A DNA stretch of 64,000 nt from Rummeliibacillus sp044763875 (GTDB lineage Bacteria > Bacillota > Bacilli > Bacillales_A > Planococcaceae): positions 496,001 through 560,000 of the forward strand of contig NZ_JBIWGZ010000003.1 of NCBI RefSeq assembly GCF_044763875.1, in the 5' to 3' direction. Shown in pieces: positions 1 through 8,426 of this stretch; positions within the stretch are counted from its first letter, which is position 1, and every line of letters starts with the position of its first letter. The notes under the pieces are model-generated. The model had not been told where the DNA came from and did no database searches. It worked only from the letters and a program-made list of their open reading frames with translations. The position numbers were made by a program, and so were the translations under genes.

Positions 1-715
1 TTTTTGGCTCCTCAAATTTATAGCCTAGTCCTCGAATTGTTTTAATAAACTTCGGCTTACGGCTATTCTCTTCAATTTGATCTCGCAAATGACTAATATG
101 CACATCCACTATACGTGTATCGCCTGCAAAGTCATAGTGCCACACAGCACTTAATAATTGATCACGTGTTAAAACTCGGTTTTTATTTTCTAAAAGGTAC
201 AACAGCAATTCAAATTCCTTAGGCGTAAACTCTAATAAATTGTCATCTAAAAACGCTTCAAACCGATCTGGGAAAACATTTAAATGACCTATATGATATG
301 TTTTCTCACTAGTAGATTGCTCCTCTTCTTGATGAGGTTGATCAACCACTTTTGACCGTCTTAATACAGCTTTGACACGTGCCATTACTTCTCTAGGACT
401 AAATGGTTTTGTCATATAATCATCGGCGCCTAGTTCAAGTCCCAGCACTTTATCAAACTCGTCATCCTTTGCTGTAAGCATAATAATAGGTGTATTGATT
501 TTTTTCATACGTAATTCTTTACAAACTTCCATACCATCCAATTTCGGTAACATTAAATCTAACAAGATTAAATCTGGCTTTTCAGAAATTGCTTTATTTA
601 ATCCATCACGCCCATCGTTTGCTGTGACAACATCATAACCTGCTTGTTTTAAATTGTATTGTAATAAGGTTGCAATCGAAATTTCATCTTCTACTACTAA
701 TATTTTATTTGTCAT
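1..715 (-). CDS. phoP: PhoP, OmpR-family response regulator (3' end cut by window edge)
   Basis: Reading the minus strand from ATG at 713-715 gives an open frame to the window edge, about 238 residues. It starts MTNKILVVEDEISIATLLQY. The receiver domain covers about residues 1-120: acidic pair ED near 9-10, phospho-acceptor Asp in LLDLMLP near 53, and the conserved Lys in TKPFSPREV near 102. A winged-helix DNA-binding domain follows, ending ...IRGLGYKFEEPK. Only a few C-terminal residues should be missing, since PhoP is about 240 aa. GGAGG sits just upstream of the start. In Bacillus, PhoP with its kinase PhoR controls the phosphate-starvation response, and phoP lies next to mdh as here. phoR is expected beyond the left edge. 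OmpR relatives such as ResD are alike in sequence; the mdh neighbourhood decides the name. Confidence 0.9.
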   Translation of the reverse strand, partial: MTNKILVVEDEISIATLLQYNLKQAGYDVVTANDGRDGLNKAISEKPDLILLDLMLPKLDGMEVCKELRMKKINTPIIMLTAKDDEFDKVLGLELGADDYMTKPFSPREVMARVKAVLRRSKVVDQPHQEEEQSTSEKTYHIGHLNVFPDRFEAFLDDNLLEFTPKEFELLLYLLENKNRVLTRDQLLSAVWHYDFAGDTRIVDVHISHLRDQIEENSRKPKFIKTIRGLGYKFEEPK

Positions 716-778
716 TTTATATGCCTCCGCAATTGATTTGAAACCCCCATCTCAAATCTTATTGCTAATATTTGTAAA

Positions 779-1225
779 TTATTTTGGATGAATTGGAGGG
801 ATTGCTGTAACAGTTCCCTCTAGCACAATCTCTTCATTACTATTTATGCCTTCTACCTTTACCCTTATTTCGCGATTAGATAAATTAACTTCCTCAACAA
901 CTAGTTGTATTTGAACGGTTTCATAATGATACAACGGCTTGGGAAATTGAAATTTTTGTTCACGAATATACGACCCTGCGCCAGGTAAGTATTTTGAAAT
1001 GGCTGATGTCACAATTCCTGTTAGCATAGTAGGTGGTACAACTGGTTTTTCATAAGTGGTTTGAGCAGCATAGTCATGCTGTATGTACAAAGGATTATTG
1101 TCATTTGTTAGTCCCAAGTATAATAACAAATCTTTATCCTCAATTTTTTCTGTAAGCTGAATCGACTCCCCGACTGATAATTCTTCAAGCTGTTTGCCCA
1201 GCTTTCTTTTTTTATCAAGTAACAC
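779..1225 (-). CDS. MaoC-like (hot-dog fold) dehydratase family protein
   Basis: This 148-residue protein starts at GTG (1223-1225) with a GGGGG-type ribosome site. The middle holds the MaoC/(R)-specific enoyl-CoA hydratase signature: a DNNPLYIQHDYA segment near 42-53, where the family has Asp and His in the hydratase motif, followed by PVVPPTMLTGI near 61-71. Hot-dog strands fill the C-terminal half (FQFPKPLYHYETVQI). Family members hydrate enoyl-CoAs or act as non-catalytic acyl-binding subunits, so the substrate is unknown. It lies between mdh and phoP on the same strand, with no terminator before phoP, so the two may be cotranscribed. A MaoC gene at this position occurs in other Bacillales. 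Its role next to phosphate control is unexplained. Confidence 0.8.
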   Translation of the reverse strand: MLLDKKRKLGKQLEELSVGESIQLTEKIEDKDLLLYLGLTNDNNPLYIQHDYAAQTTYEKPVVPPTMLTGIVTSAISKYLPGAGSYIREQKFQFPKPLYHYETVQIQLVVEEVNLSNREIRVKVEGINSNEEIVLEGTVTAIPPIHPK

Positions 1226-1469
1226 AGGATTCCCCCTTTGAAATATTCAGTAATTTTATAGTATCAATAATCCGAAGAAAAATCGAGTACGAAAGCGAAA
1301 AGAATGATTTTGAGTATATCAAGCTTCAGCTTTTACTATTTCCTAGTTGCAGTCGTTAGCTTTTGGGATCAGATAACCAGATAGCTTCCAATTTCCTTTG
1401 CTAGCCTACTACATGAAGAACAGCTGAACGAGCGTTCTCCCTTTCAAATAAAATACCATTCAAATAAAT

Positions 1470-1499
1470 AAAAAAACCGGATAGGCCAAAGCCTACCCG
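1470..1499 (-). terminator. Rho-independent terminator of mdh
   Basis: On the minus strand a GC-rich stem (CGGGTAGGC pairing with GCCTATCCG around a TTTG loop) is followed by a run of seven T. It lies about 20 bases after the mdh stop and closes the citZ-icd-mdh unit. Confidence 0.85.
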
Positions 1500-1518
1500 A
1501 TATATGGGAGAGAAATTT

Positions 1519-2457
1519 TTAAGCTAGAACTTTCATAACGTCTTTAACCGCTTCAGCAGATTTATCTAAAGCTGATTTTTCTTCTTCAGTTAATTCTAAT
1601 TCAATAATTTGTTCAACACCGTTTCCACCTAGAACAGTTGGTACACCGAGGCAAATACCATTGTAACCATATTCACCATCTAAGTATGCGATTGTTGGTA
1701 ATACACGACGTTGGTCTTTAAGTACTGCTTCAGCCATTTCTACAAGAGATGCTGCTGGAGCATAGTATGCAGAACCATTACCTAATAAGTTTACGATTTC
1801 GCCACCGCCAGTACGAGTACGAGCTACGATTTCTTCTAAACGTTCTTTAGGGATTAATGTTTCTAGTGGAATACCACCAGCATAAGAGAAACGAGTAAGA
1901 GGTACCATAGTATCACCATGACCACCAAGTACGAAACCAGTTACATCTTTAACAGATAAATTTAATTCTTCTGCTACGAAAGCTCGGAAACGAGCTGTAT
2001 CAAGTACACCAGATTGACCAATTACGCGGTTTTTAGGTAAACCAGATTCTTTGTAGACTGTGTAAGTCATAGCATCAACCGGATTTGTTAATACGATGAT
2101 TGTTGTATTTGGAGAATACTTAACAATTTCTCCAGTTACAGCTTTCATTACTTTTTGGTTGATTTGAACTAAATCATCGCGGCTCATACCAGGTTTACGA
2201 GCAACACCTGCAGTGATGATTACTACATCAGAATCTTTAGTATCTTCGTAGTTTGAAGTACCACTGATACGTGAATCGAAACCTTGCACTGGTGCAGCTT
2301 CAGCCATATCTAAAGCTTTACCTTTTGTTGGGTTTTCAGCTTGAGGGATATCAACTAAAACAACATCTCCAAGTTCTTTTTGTGCTAATAAGAAAGCAGA
2401 CGTAGCACCAGTGAAGCCAGCACCGATTACTGAGATTTTTTTGCGATTAGAAACCAT
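1519..2457 (-). CDS. mdh: Malate dehydrogenase
   Basis: NAD-dependent malate dehydrogenase, the TCA-cycle step from malate to oxaloacetate in the cytoplasm. The start chosen is ATG at 2455-2457 (MVSNRKKISVIGAGFTG), preceded by GGGAGAGG. An in-frame ATG 23 codons upstream lies before the ribosome site and is not needed. The resulting 312 residues equal the B. subtilis length. Visible motifs: Rossmann GAGFTG at 12-17, the mobile-loop segment ARKPGMSRDDL, LTNPVDAMTY, and the catalytic His in GGHGDTMVP near 180. The Arg of the ARK segment, rather than Gln, marks malate over lactate specificity. It is the last gene of citZ-icd-mdh, 80 bases after icd, with a hairpin in the gap. Confidence 0.97.
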   Translation of the reverse strand: MVSNRKKISVIGAGFTGATSAFLLAQKELGDVVLVDIPQAENPTKGKALDMAEAAPVQGFDSRISGTSNYEDTKDSDVVIITAGVARKPGMSRDDLVQINQKVMKAVTGEIVKYSPNTTIIVLTNPVDAMTYTVYKESGLPKNRVIGQSGVLDTARFRAFVAEELNLSVKDVTGFVLGGHGDTMVPLTRFSYAGGIPLETLIPKERLEEIVARTRTGGGEIVNLLGNGSAYYAPAASLVEMAEAVLKDQRRVLPTIAYLDGEYGYNGICLGVPTVLGGNGVEQIIELELTEEEKSALDKSAEAVKDVMKVLA

Positions 2458-2485
2458 TATAAAACCTCTCCCTTTTATTAATATT

Positions 2486-2519
2486 AAAAAAAGGGAAAAG
2501 GGGTAATACCCTTTTCCCG
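2486..2519 (-). terminator. Intercistronic terminator/attenuator between icd and mdh
   Basis: On the minus strand GGGAAAAGGG pairs with CCCTTTTCCC around a short loop, followed by TTTTTTT. It lies between the icd stop and the mdh ribosome site. It would end part of the icd transcripts, so mdh is either expressed by read-through or from its own promoter. Confidence 0.75.
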
Positions 2520-2537
2520 TATTCAAACCTATATTAA

Positions 2538-3803
2538 TTAAAGATTTTTGATTAATTCGTTAGCGAATTCAGAACATTTTACTTCTGTAGCGCCATCCAT
2601 TAGACGTGCAAAGTCATAAGTTACGACTTTAGAAGCAATTGTTTTTTCAACTGAAGCAGTGATCATGTCAGCAGCTTCTTTCCATCCTAAGTGTTCAAGC
2701 ATAAGTACGCCTGAAAGAAGTACTGAAGATGGGTTTACTTTATCTAAACCAGTGTATTTAGGAGCTGTACCATGAGTAGCTTCGAAAATAGCATGTCCAG
2801 TTACGTAGTTAATATTAGCTCCTGGAGCAATACCGATACCACCAACTTGTGCAGCAAGTGCATCAGAGATATAGTCACCGTTTAAGTTCATTGTTGCAAC
2901 AACATCGAACTCTTTTGGACGAGTTAAGATTTGTTGTAAGAAGATATCAGCGATTGAATCTTTTACTAAGATTTTGCCAGCAGCTAAAGCATCTGCTTGA
3001 GCTTTATCAGCAGCTTCTTGACCTTGTTCAGCTTTAATAGCATCATATTGGTTCCAAGTGAAAGTTTGATCAGCGAATTCGTTTTCAGCTACAGCATAAC
3101 CCCAGCCTTTGAATGCACCTTCAGTAAATTTCATAATGTTACCTTTGTGTACTAAAGTAAGTGATTCGCGACCTTCTTTGATTGCATAGTTGATAGCAGC
3201 ACGTACTAGACGTTCTGTACCTTCTTTTGATACTGGTTTAATACCGATACCAGAAGTTTCTGGGAAGCGAATTTTGTTTACTCCCATTTCAGTTTGAAGG
3301 AAGTTTATCACTTTCTTCACATCATCTGAACCTTCTTGATATTCGATACCAGCATAGATATCTTCAGTGTTTTCACGGAAGATTACCATATCAATATCAT
3401 CTGGGCGTTTAACTGGAGAAGGAACACCTTCGAAGTGACGCACTGGACGTAAGCAAACATATAAGTCAAGTTGTTGACGTAATGCTACGTTAAGTGAACG
3501 AATACCTCCACCGATTGGTGTTGTAAGAGGTCCTTTAATAGCGATTAAATATTCATTGATTTTATCTAAAGTTTCTTGTGGTAACCATTCGCCAGTTTTG
3601 TCGAATGCTTTTTGACCAGCTAAAACTTCAAGCCATTGAATTTTCTTTTCGCCATTATAAGCTTTCTCTACTGCTGAATCGATTACACGTGAAGCAGCTG
3701 CCCAAATATCGGGGCCGATTCCGTCACCTTCGATGAATGGAATAACTGGGTTGTTTGGTACGTTAAGTACACCTTTTTCTACTACGATTTTCTCGTTAGA
3801 CAT
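2538..3803 (-). CDS. icd: NADP-dependent isocitrate dehydrogenase
   Basis: Oxidative decarboxylation of isocitrate to 2-oxoglutarate, a TCA-cycle step in the cytoplasm. The start chosen is ATG at 3801-3803 (MSNEKIVVEKGVL), with AGGAGG and AAGGA upstream; the longer in-frame reading would translate the ribosome site. The 421 residues match the usual 420-425. Substrate-binding residues are in the SLNVALRQ segment (Ser, Asn, Arg) near 107-114. RENTEDIYAG, the Lys in LVHKGNIMKFTEGAFK, and DSIADIFLQQ with the downstream Asp cluster of the metal site are all intact. The sequence through IAPGANINYVTGHAIFEATHGTAPKYTG (in two blocks) is almost identical to the Bacillus enzyme. It is the middle gene of the citZ-icd-mdh unit. 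Confidence 0.97.
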   Translation of the reverse strand: MSNEKIVVEKGVLNVPNNPVIPFIEGDGIGPDIWAAASRVIDSAVEKAYNGEKKIQWLEVLAGQKAFDKTGEWLPQETLDKINEYLIAIKGPLTTPIGGGIRSLNVALRQQLDLYVCLRPVRHFEGVPSPVKRPDDIDMVIFRENTEDIYAGIEYQEGSDDVKKVINFLQTEMGVNKIRFPETSGIGIKPVSKEGTERLVRAAINYAIKEGRESLTLVHKGNIMKFTEGAFKGWGYAVAENEFADQTFTWNQYDAIKAEQGQEAADKAQADALAAGKILVKDSIADIFLQQILTRPKEFDVVATMNLNGDYISDALAAQVGGIGIAPGANINYVTGHAIFEATHGTAPKYTGLDKVNPSSVLLSGVLMLEHLGWKEAADMITASVEKTIASKVVTYDFARLMDGATEVKCSEFANELIKNL

Positions 3804-3831
3804 TTGTTCCTTGCCTCCTATATTCATACAC

Positions 3832-3863
3832 GTAGGGCAGGAGCTAATTTAGCGCTGCCCTAC
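3832..3863 (-). other. Strong intergenic hairpin between citZ and icd without T-tract
   Basis: GTAGGGCAG pairs with CTGCCCTAC, and an inner GCTAAATTAGC palindrome extends the stem. No run of T follows on either strand, so it is unlikely to be an efficient terminator. A role in processing or 3'-end protection of the citZ message is inferred only from its position, directly after the citZ stop. Confidence 0.5.
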
Positions 3864-3883
3864 GATTATTACCATTATAACAA

Positions 3884-4999
3884 TTATCTTTCTTCAACTG
3901 GTACATATTTTTGCATACCAGGTCCAACATATTCTGCACGTGGACGAATTAAACGGTTGTTAGCATATTGTTCTAAGATATGAGCTACCCAACCAGATAC
4001 ACGTGAAACTGCGAATACTGGAGTGAATAGGTCATGATCAATACCTAGTGAATCGTAAACTGATGCTGAGAAGAAGTCTACGTTTGCTGGTAAATGTTTT
4101 TGTTCTTGAATCATGTCATGGATTTTAACTGACATTTCGTAAAGTTCAGGTTTACCTGTTAGTTTAGTCAATTTTTCAGACATTAAACGTAAATGTTTTG
4201 CACGTGGGTCACCTTTACGGTATACACGGTGTCCAAAGCCCATGATTTTTTCTTTGTTATCCAATTTGTTTTGGATGTATGATTCTACATTTTCGACAGA
4301 ACCAATTTCAGATAACATTTTCATAACTTGTTCATTTGCGCCACCGTGAAGAGGTCCTTTAAGAGCACCAATTGCAGCAGTAACACCTGAATACATATCA
4401 GATAATGTTGCTACACATACACGTGCAGTGAATGTAGATGCATTTAATTCATGGTCAGCATGAAGAACTAATGCTTTGTTGAAAGCTTCTTCTTCAATTG
4501 CCTCTGGTTCTTTACCAGTTAGCATGTACAAGAAGTTAGCTGCATAAGATAAATCTTTTTTAGGTGCAACTGGTTCTTTACCAGCACGGATACGACCAAA
4601 TGCTGTAACTACAGTTGCCATACGAGCTTGTAATTTAATAGCTTTACGGTAGTTAGCTTCAACTGACATATCTTCTGCATCTTCATCATATAAAGCTAAT
4701 AGAGATACTACTGTACGTAGAGCTGCCATTGGGTGAACTGATTTAAGATCGTAAGTTTTGAAGTGATCTAATACTGCTTGTGGCACTGCCATATTATCAG
4801 CTAGTTGTTGTTTTAACTCAGCTAATTCGTCTGCTTTCGGTAAGCGTGTGTGCCATAGTAAGTAAACTACCTCTTCAAAAGATGCGTTTTCTGCTAAATC
4901 ATCAATGTTATAGCCTACATATGTAAGAGTATCATCAATGATTGAGCTAATCTTAGTTTCTGCTGCTACAACGCCTTCTAAACCTTTAGTTGTTGCCAT
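3884..4999 (-). CDS. citZ: Citrate synthase
   Basis: Condenses acetyl-CoA and oxaloacetate to citrate, the entry step of the TCA cycle. The 371 residues are the usual length for the small dimeric Gram-positive type. The catalytic triad is visible: His218 (GPLHGGANE), His257 (GFGHRVYRKGDPRAKHLR) and Asp308 (VDFFSASVY). ATG at 4997-4999 follows an AGGAG ribosome site. First gene of citZ-icd-mdh. A TTCACA-17-TATAAT promoter with a cre-like element at its start point lies upstream. This fits the CcpA repression of citZ known in B. subtilis, and ccpA is encoded at 52078-53076 in this window. CcpC control is known in B. subtilis, but I did not see its sites here. Confidence 0.97.
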   Translation of the reverse strand: MATTKGLEGVVAAETKISSIIDDTLTYVGYNIDDLAENASFEEVVYLLWHTRLPKADELAELKQQLADNMAVPQAVLDHFKTYDLKSVHPMAALRTVVSLLALYDEDAEDMSVEANYRKAIKLQARMATVVTAFGRIRAGKEPVAPKKDLSYAANFLYMLTGKEPEAIEEEAFNKALVLHADHELNASTFTARVCVATLSDMYSGVTAAIGALKGPLHGGANEQVMKMLSEIGSVENVESYIQNKLDNKEKIMGFGHRVYRKGDPRAKHLRLMSEKLTKLTGKPELYEMSVKIHDMIQEQKHLPANVDFFSASVYDSLGIDHDLFTPVFAVSRVSGWVAHILEQYANNRLIRPRAEYVGPGMQKYVPVEER

Positions 5000-5080
5000 T
5001 ATATCTCGCTCCTTTTTTCGGTTTTAAAGTAGTGTTAAAAATCAAATTTCTACACTTCAATAATCGATATGAACCTATAA

Positions 5081-5095
5081 GTAAATCGCTTACAT
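5081..5095 (-). promoter_or_regulatory. cre-like element at the citZ start point
   Basis: On the minus strand AATGTAAGCGATTTAC carries a perfect left half (TGTAAGCG) of the CcpA box. The right half is off by one base from the 14-bp consensus. It covers about +1 to +15 of the proposed citZ transcript, where CcpA would block transcription. Confidence 0.5.
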
Positions 5096-5099
5096 TGCT

Positions 5100-5128
5100 A
5101 TTATAATAAATTTTGACGGCTTTGTGAA
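5100..5128 (-). promoter_or_regulatory. Sigma-A promoter of citZ
   Basis: Minus strand TTCACA (5123-5128), a 17-bp spacer, then TATAAT (5100-5105). The transcript would begin near 5093, leaving a leader of about 95 bases before the citZ ATG. Confidence 0.65.
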
Positions 5129-5217
5129 TGGAAAACCCTCTTTTCATAAAAAAACGAATTTATGAAGAATATTTCAGCATTTTATAGAATATATCGAAAT
5201 TATTAAGAAAACATTAA

Positions 5218-6216
5218 TTGGCAAATAAGGAAGCTGGTGACCACATTTTAAAAATTTCAGATAAAAATATCATAAATAACATAAAATTATGGGGTTTCGT
5301 AATTTTTTTAATTCTTTTTGCGTGGCTTATCCTCCCGGTAACATTAGCAATTATTTTAGCTTATTTTTTGTCTCCTTTGCTTCAATTATTCCATAAACGA
5401 TTAAAACTACCTTCATTTATTTCTGCACTTCTAATCGAAATATTAATTGTTATAGGCTTAGCAGTGGGATTACTATTCATCGCTTCAATACTCATCGATA
5501 CATTACCCATTTTAAAAGAAAATTTATCAGAAGCTTCTTCTTCCATTCATATTCCTTCAGCAATTATTATTCAAATCAGAGAACAACTTTTTGATCTATT
5601 CGATATAATGTTGAGCAAAATTTTTCAATCTATACATGATATAATGCAACATCTTGTTGAAGTTACTATTTTTGTCGTGGCTTTTTACTTTTCATTATAC
5701 GAAACGAGCAGAAATAGATATTGGTTTTTTACCTATATTCCTGCTCGTTTCAGAAAGCCTATTCGAAATATTTTCGAAGAGGCTACAACATTATTTAGTT
5801 ATTTTATCTCTGTTGAAGTTCGTCTATTACTAATAACCTTTGGGTTACTATCAATTGGCTTTTTTATCCTTGGCTTTTCACAACCAGTTGGAAAAGCATT
5901 ACTTGTTTCTGTTTGTGATTTTTTACCTTTTTTAGGTATAGGTATTTTCTTAATCCCTATTAGTATAGTCTTCTTGACTACAGGGAAAATTGTACTAGGA
6001 ATTCAATTACTAATTTTATATGTAGTGATTCAGCTTACAAGACAATTTGCTGAATCAATGATGTGGGCGTCTACCATGCAGATTCGCTCGGTACACGCAT
6101 TTATCTTAAGTGCGATTAGCCTGCTACTATTTGGAGTAGCAGGCATAATCATTAGCCCATTCGTATTATTGATTGCAGTTAAAATACAACGTCATCCTAT
6201 TTTTGCATCAAAATAA
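5218..6216 (+). CDS. ytvI: YtvI-like AI-2E-family membrane protein
   Basis: A 332-residue polytopic membrane protein of the AI-2E/PerM family. Hydrophobic pairs at the N-terminus (about 22-55 and 70-95) and in the C-terminal half match the family layout: a central amphipathic stretch, then LLLITFGLLSIGFFILG, FLPFLGIGIFLIPISIVFL and SAISLLLFGVAGIIISPFVLL. B. subtilis YtvI, annotated as a sporulation integral membrane protein, lies in the same citZ-pyk interval. Here the gene is divergent from citZ. The start is TTG at 5218 with no clear ribosome site, and the protein is somewhat shorter than typical YtvI (about 350-370), so the true N-terminus is uncertain. Its 3' end overlaps the convergent fxsA gene by 20 bp. 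Confidence 0.7.
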   Translation: MANKEAGDHILKISDKNIINNIKLWGFVIFLILFAWLILPVTLAIILAYFLSPLLQLFHKRLKLPSFISALLIEILIVIGLAVGLLFIASILIDTLPILKENLSEASSSIHIPSAIIIQIREQLFDLFDIMLSKIFQSIHDIMQHLVEVTIFVVAFYFSLYETSRNRYWFFTYIPARFRKPIRNIFEEATTLFSYFISVEVRLLLITFGLLSIGFFILGFSQPVGKALLVSVCDFLPFLGIGIFLIPISIVFLTTGKIVLGIQLLILYVVIQLTRQFAESMMWASTMQIRSVHAFILSAISLLLFGVAGIIISPFVLLIAVKIQRHPIFASK

Positions 6217-6586
6217 TTTGGCTTTTTTTCATTTTTTTGCGAAGCCAATAATAGATAGCAGGCTTAAATAATTTTCTAGTTATTGGTACCACTAATAAAA
6301 TACCGATGATATCTGAGATAAACCCAGGTAGAATAAGTACGATGGAACCGATAAATGTCAACACTCCATCAATAATCGTATCTCCTGGTGCTTGTCCTCT
6401 TTCAATTGCAGTTTTTAATTGTTGGAAATATTTAAATCCTTGTGTTTTGGCCAGATATAGACCTAGCACGCCTGTTACAACAATTAATAATAGGGTCGGA
6501 ATGGTCCCTATTAATTTTCCAGATAATAAAACAACGGCTATTTCAATAATCGGAACTAGTATTAAAAACATTAAAAATTTCCGCAT
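6197..6586 (-). CDS. fxsA: FxsA family membrane protein
   Basis: A small membrane protein of 129 residues with the FxsA family pattern. It has an N-terminal helix (FLMFLILVPIIEIAVVLL), a second helix (IPTLLLIVVTGVLGLYLA), the conserved GFKYFQQLKTAIERGQAPGD region, and a third hydrophobic stretch with LPGFISDIIGILLVVP. FxsA was named from E. coli, where overexpression affects F-plasmid exclusion of phage T7; its normal role is unknown. The start chosen is ATG at 6584-6586, because AGAGGTG lies 6-7 bases upstream. The in-frame GTG nine bases earlier sits inside that ribosome site. It follows pyk by 59 bases on the same strand. B. subtilis has its homologue (ytzA) in the same neighbourhood. Confidence 0.9.
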   Translation of the reverse strand: MRKFLMFLILVPIIEIAVVLLSGKLIGTIPTLLLIVVTGVLGLYLAKTQGFKYFQQLKTAIERGQAPGDTIIDGVLTFIGSIVLILPGFISDIIGILLVVPITRKLFKPAIYYWLRKKMKKSQIILMQK

Positions 6587-6645
6587 TGTCTTCACCTCTT
6601 TTTAGAGTTCAAATAGACATAAAATCCATTTGAATGCGGTTTGTA

Positions 6646-8406
6646 TTATAGAATTCTGGAAGACCCATAATAGATCACGCCTGATACGGCATCCATTGAA
6701 ACTTCTTGATTATTCTTTATTAACTTAGTTGCATCTTTTACCCCAACAATAACTGGGATACCAAGGCTTAACCCTACCACTGCGGCATGGCTTGTTAATC
6801 CGCCTTCTTCTGTGATCAAACCTGCACATTTCGAAATAGCCGGCATCATTTCACGATCAGATCCAATTGTCACAATAATTCGGCCAGTAGTATCTTCTGC
6901 TAGTGCTTCTGCTGCATTACGAGCAACAAGTGCTTTACCAATTGCAGTAGATTTACCGATACCTTGACCTTTTGTGAGCATATCTCCAATTACATGTAGT
7001 TTCATCAAGTTTGTTGTACCAGCTTCTCCTACTGGCACTCCTGCAGTAATCACGACTAAGTCGCCATGCTTTACATAGCCTTTATCTAAACTTTGTTGGA
7101 CAACCTGTTCTAATACTTCATCAGTAGAAGTCACTTGAGGAGCTACAATAGGTATGACGCCCCACACAAGTGCAAGGTTTCGGCAGACTTCATCTGAAGA
7201 TGTCATTGCAACGATTGGTACACCTGGGCGATATTTCGCAATCATTTTGGCTGTATTACCACTTTCAGTTGGTGCTAAAATAGCCGAAACTTGTAAGTTT
7301 AAAGAGGTATGGGCAACAGCTTGGCTAATCGCTTCTGTCATGTTAGAACCTTTTTCTTTGCTACGTTCATTTACAATACGTTTATGATTTAAAGTTTCTT
7401 CAATTCTGTTCGCTATCTTATCCATTGTTTTTACGGATTCTACTGGATAAAGTCCTGCTGCTGTTTCGCCTGATAGCATGATTGCATCCGTACCATCAAG
7501 AATAGCATTTGCTACGTCACTTGCTTCTGCACGTGTAGGACGAGGATTACGTTGCATTGAATCTAACATTTGAGTTGCAGTAATAACTGGTTTACCTGCT
7601 TTGTTGCATTTATGGATTAAACTTTTTTGAACGATCGGTACTTCTTCTGCCGGAATTTCTACGCCAAGGTCACCACGAGCAACCATTAAACCGTCTGATA
7701 CTTGAATAATTTCATCAATATTATCGACACCTTCTTGGTTTTCGATTTTTGGAATGATATGAATATGATTACCACCATTTTGTTCAAGTAATTCACGAAT
7801 TTCCATGACATCTGATGGGCGACGTACAAATGATGCAGCAATAAAGTCTACCTTTTGTTCAATACCAAATAAGATATCTTGCGCATCTTTCTCTGTAATA
7901 CCTGGTAGTTGAACAGAAACACCTGGAACGTTTACACCTTTTTTATTTTTTAATACACCAGTATTTTCAACTGAAGTATGAATTAAACCTGCTTGTTGAT
8001 CAATACCAGTTACATGTAATTCGATTAACCCATCATCAAGCAAAATAACAGAGCCAACCTGTACATCTTCAATTAGTTTTTCATAAGTAATTGAAAAAAC
8101 TTCTTTGTTGCCAAGTACTTCTGTCATTGAGATATCAATGTTTTGCCCTGTGACAAGTTCAATTGCTCCATCTTCCATATTATGCGTACGAATTTCAGGT
8201 CCTTTTGTATCGAGTAAAATGGCCACAACCTTGCCAGTCTTTTTTGCTGCTTCACGAATCGCTTGAATACGTACTCCATGCTCCTCATGGCTACCATGCG
8301 AAAAGTTCAAACGAGCAACATTCATACCTGCTTCAATTAATGCAACTAATGTTTCTTGTGATTCACTTGCAGGTCCAATAGTACAGACAATTTTCGTTTT
8401 TCTCAT
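6646..8406 (-). CDS. pyk: Pyruvate kinase with C-terminal PEP-utilizer domain
   Basis: Final ATP-forming step of glycolysis, phosphoenolpyruvate to pyruvate. The 586 residues match the long Bacillus form (about 585). The order is the pyruvate kinase barrel and B domain (MRKTKIVCTIGPASES at the start; catalytic Lys in HIIPKIENQEGV; MVARGDLGVEIP), the kinase C-domain, and an extra PEP-utilizer module of about 110 residues. That module has GGLTSHAAVVGLSLGIPVIVG, including the TSHAA motif of the phosphohistidine swivel domain. The extra module is typical of Bacillales and does not make the protein a PEP synthase. It lies 20 bases after pfkA, so it is almost certainly in a pfkA-pyk operon. Confidence 0.97.
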   Translation of the reverse strand: MRKTKIVCTIGPASESQETLVALIEAGMNVARLNFSHGSHEEHGVRIQAIREAAKKTGKVVAILLDTKGPEIRTHNMEDGAIELVTGQNIDISMTEVLGNKEVFSITYEKLIEDVQVGSVILLDDGLIELHVTGIDQQAGLIHTSVENTGVLKNKKGVNVPGVSVQLPGITEKDAQDILFGIEQKVDFIAASFVRRPSDVMEIRELLEQNGGNHIHIIPKIENQEGVDNIDEIIQVSDGLMVARGDLGVEIPAEEVPIVQKSLIHKCNKAGKPVITATQMLDSMQRNPRPTRAEASDVANAILDGTDAIMLSGETAAGLYPVESVKTMDKIANRIEETLNHKRIVNERSKEKGSNMTEAISQAVAHTSLNLQVSAILAPTESGNTAKMIAKYRPGVPIVAMTSSDEVCRNLALVWGVIPIVAPQVTSTDEVLEQVVQQSLDKGYVKHGDLVVITAGVPVGEAGTTNLMKLHVIGDMLTKGQGIGKSTAIGKALVARNAAEALAEDTTGRIIVTIGSDREMMPAISKCAGLITEEGGLTSHAAVVGLSLGIPVIVGVKDATKLIKNNQEVSMDAVSGVIYYGSSRIL

Positions 8407-8426
8407 TACTTTACCACTCCAATTTA

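Noticed and set aside
1226..1469. Small RNA or gene in the gap between the MaoC gene and the mdh terminator
   Set aside because: No open frame with a ribosome site, no conserved fold and no clear promoter-terminator pair were found.
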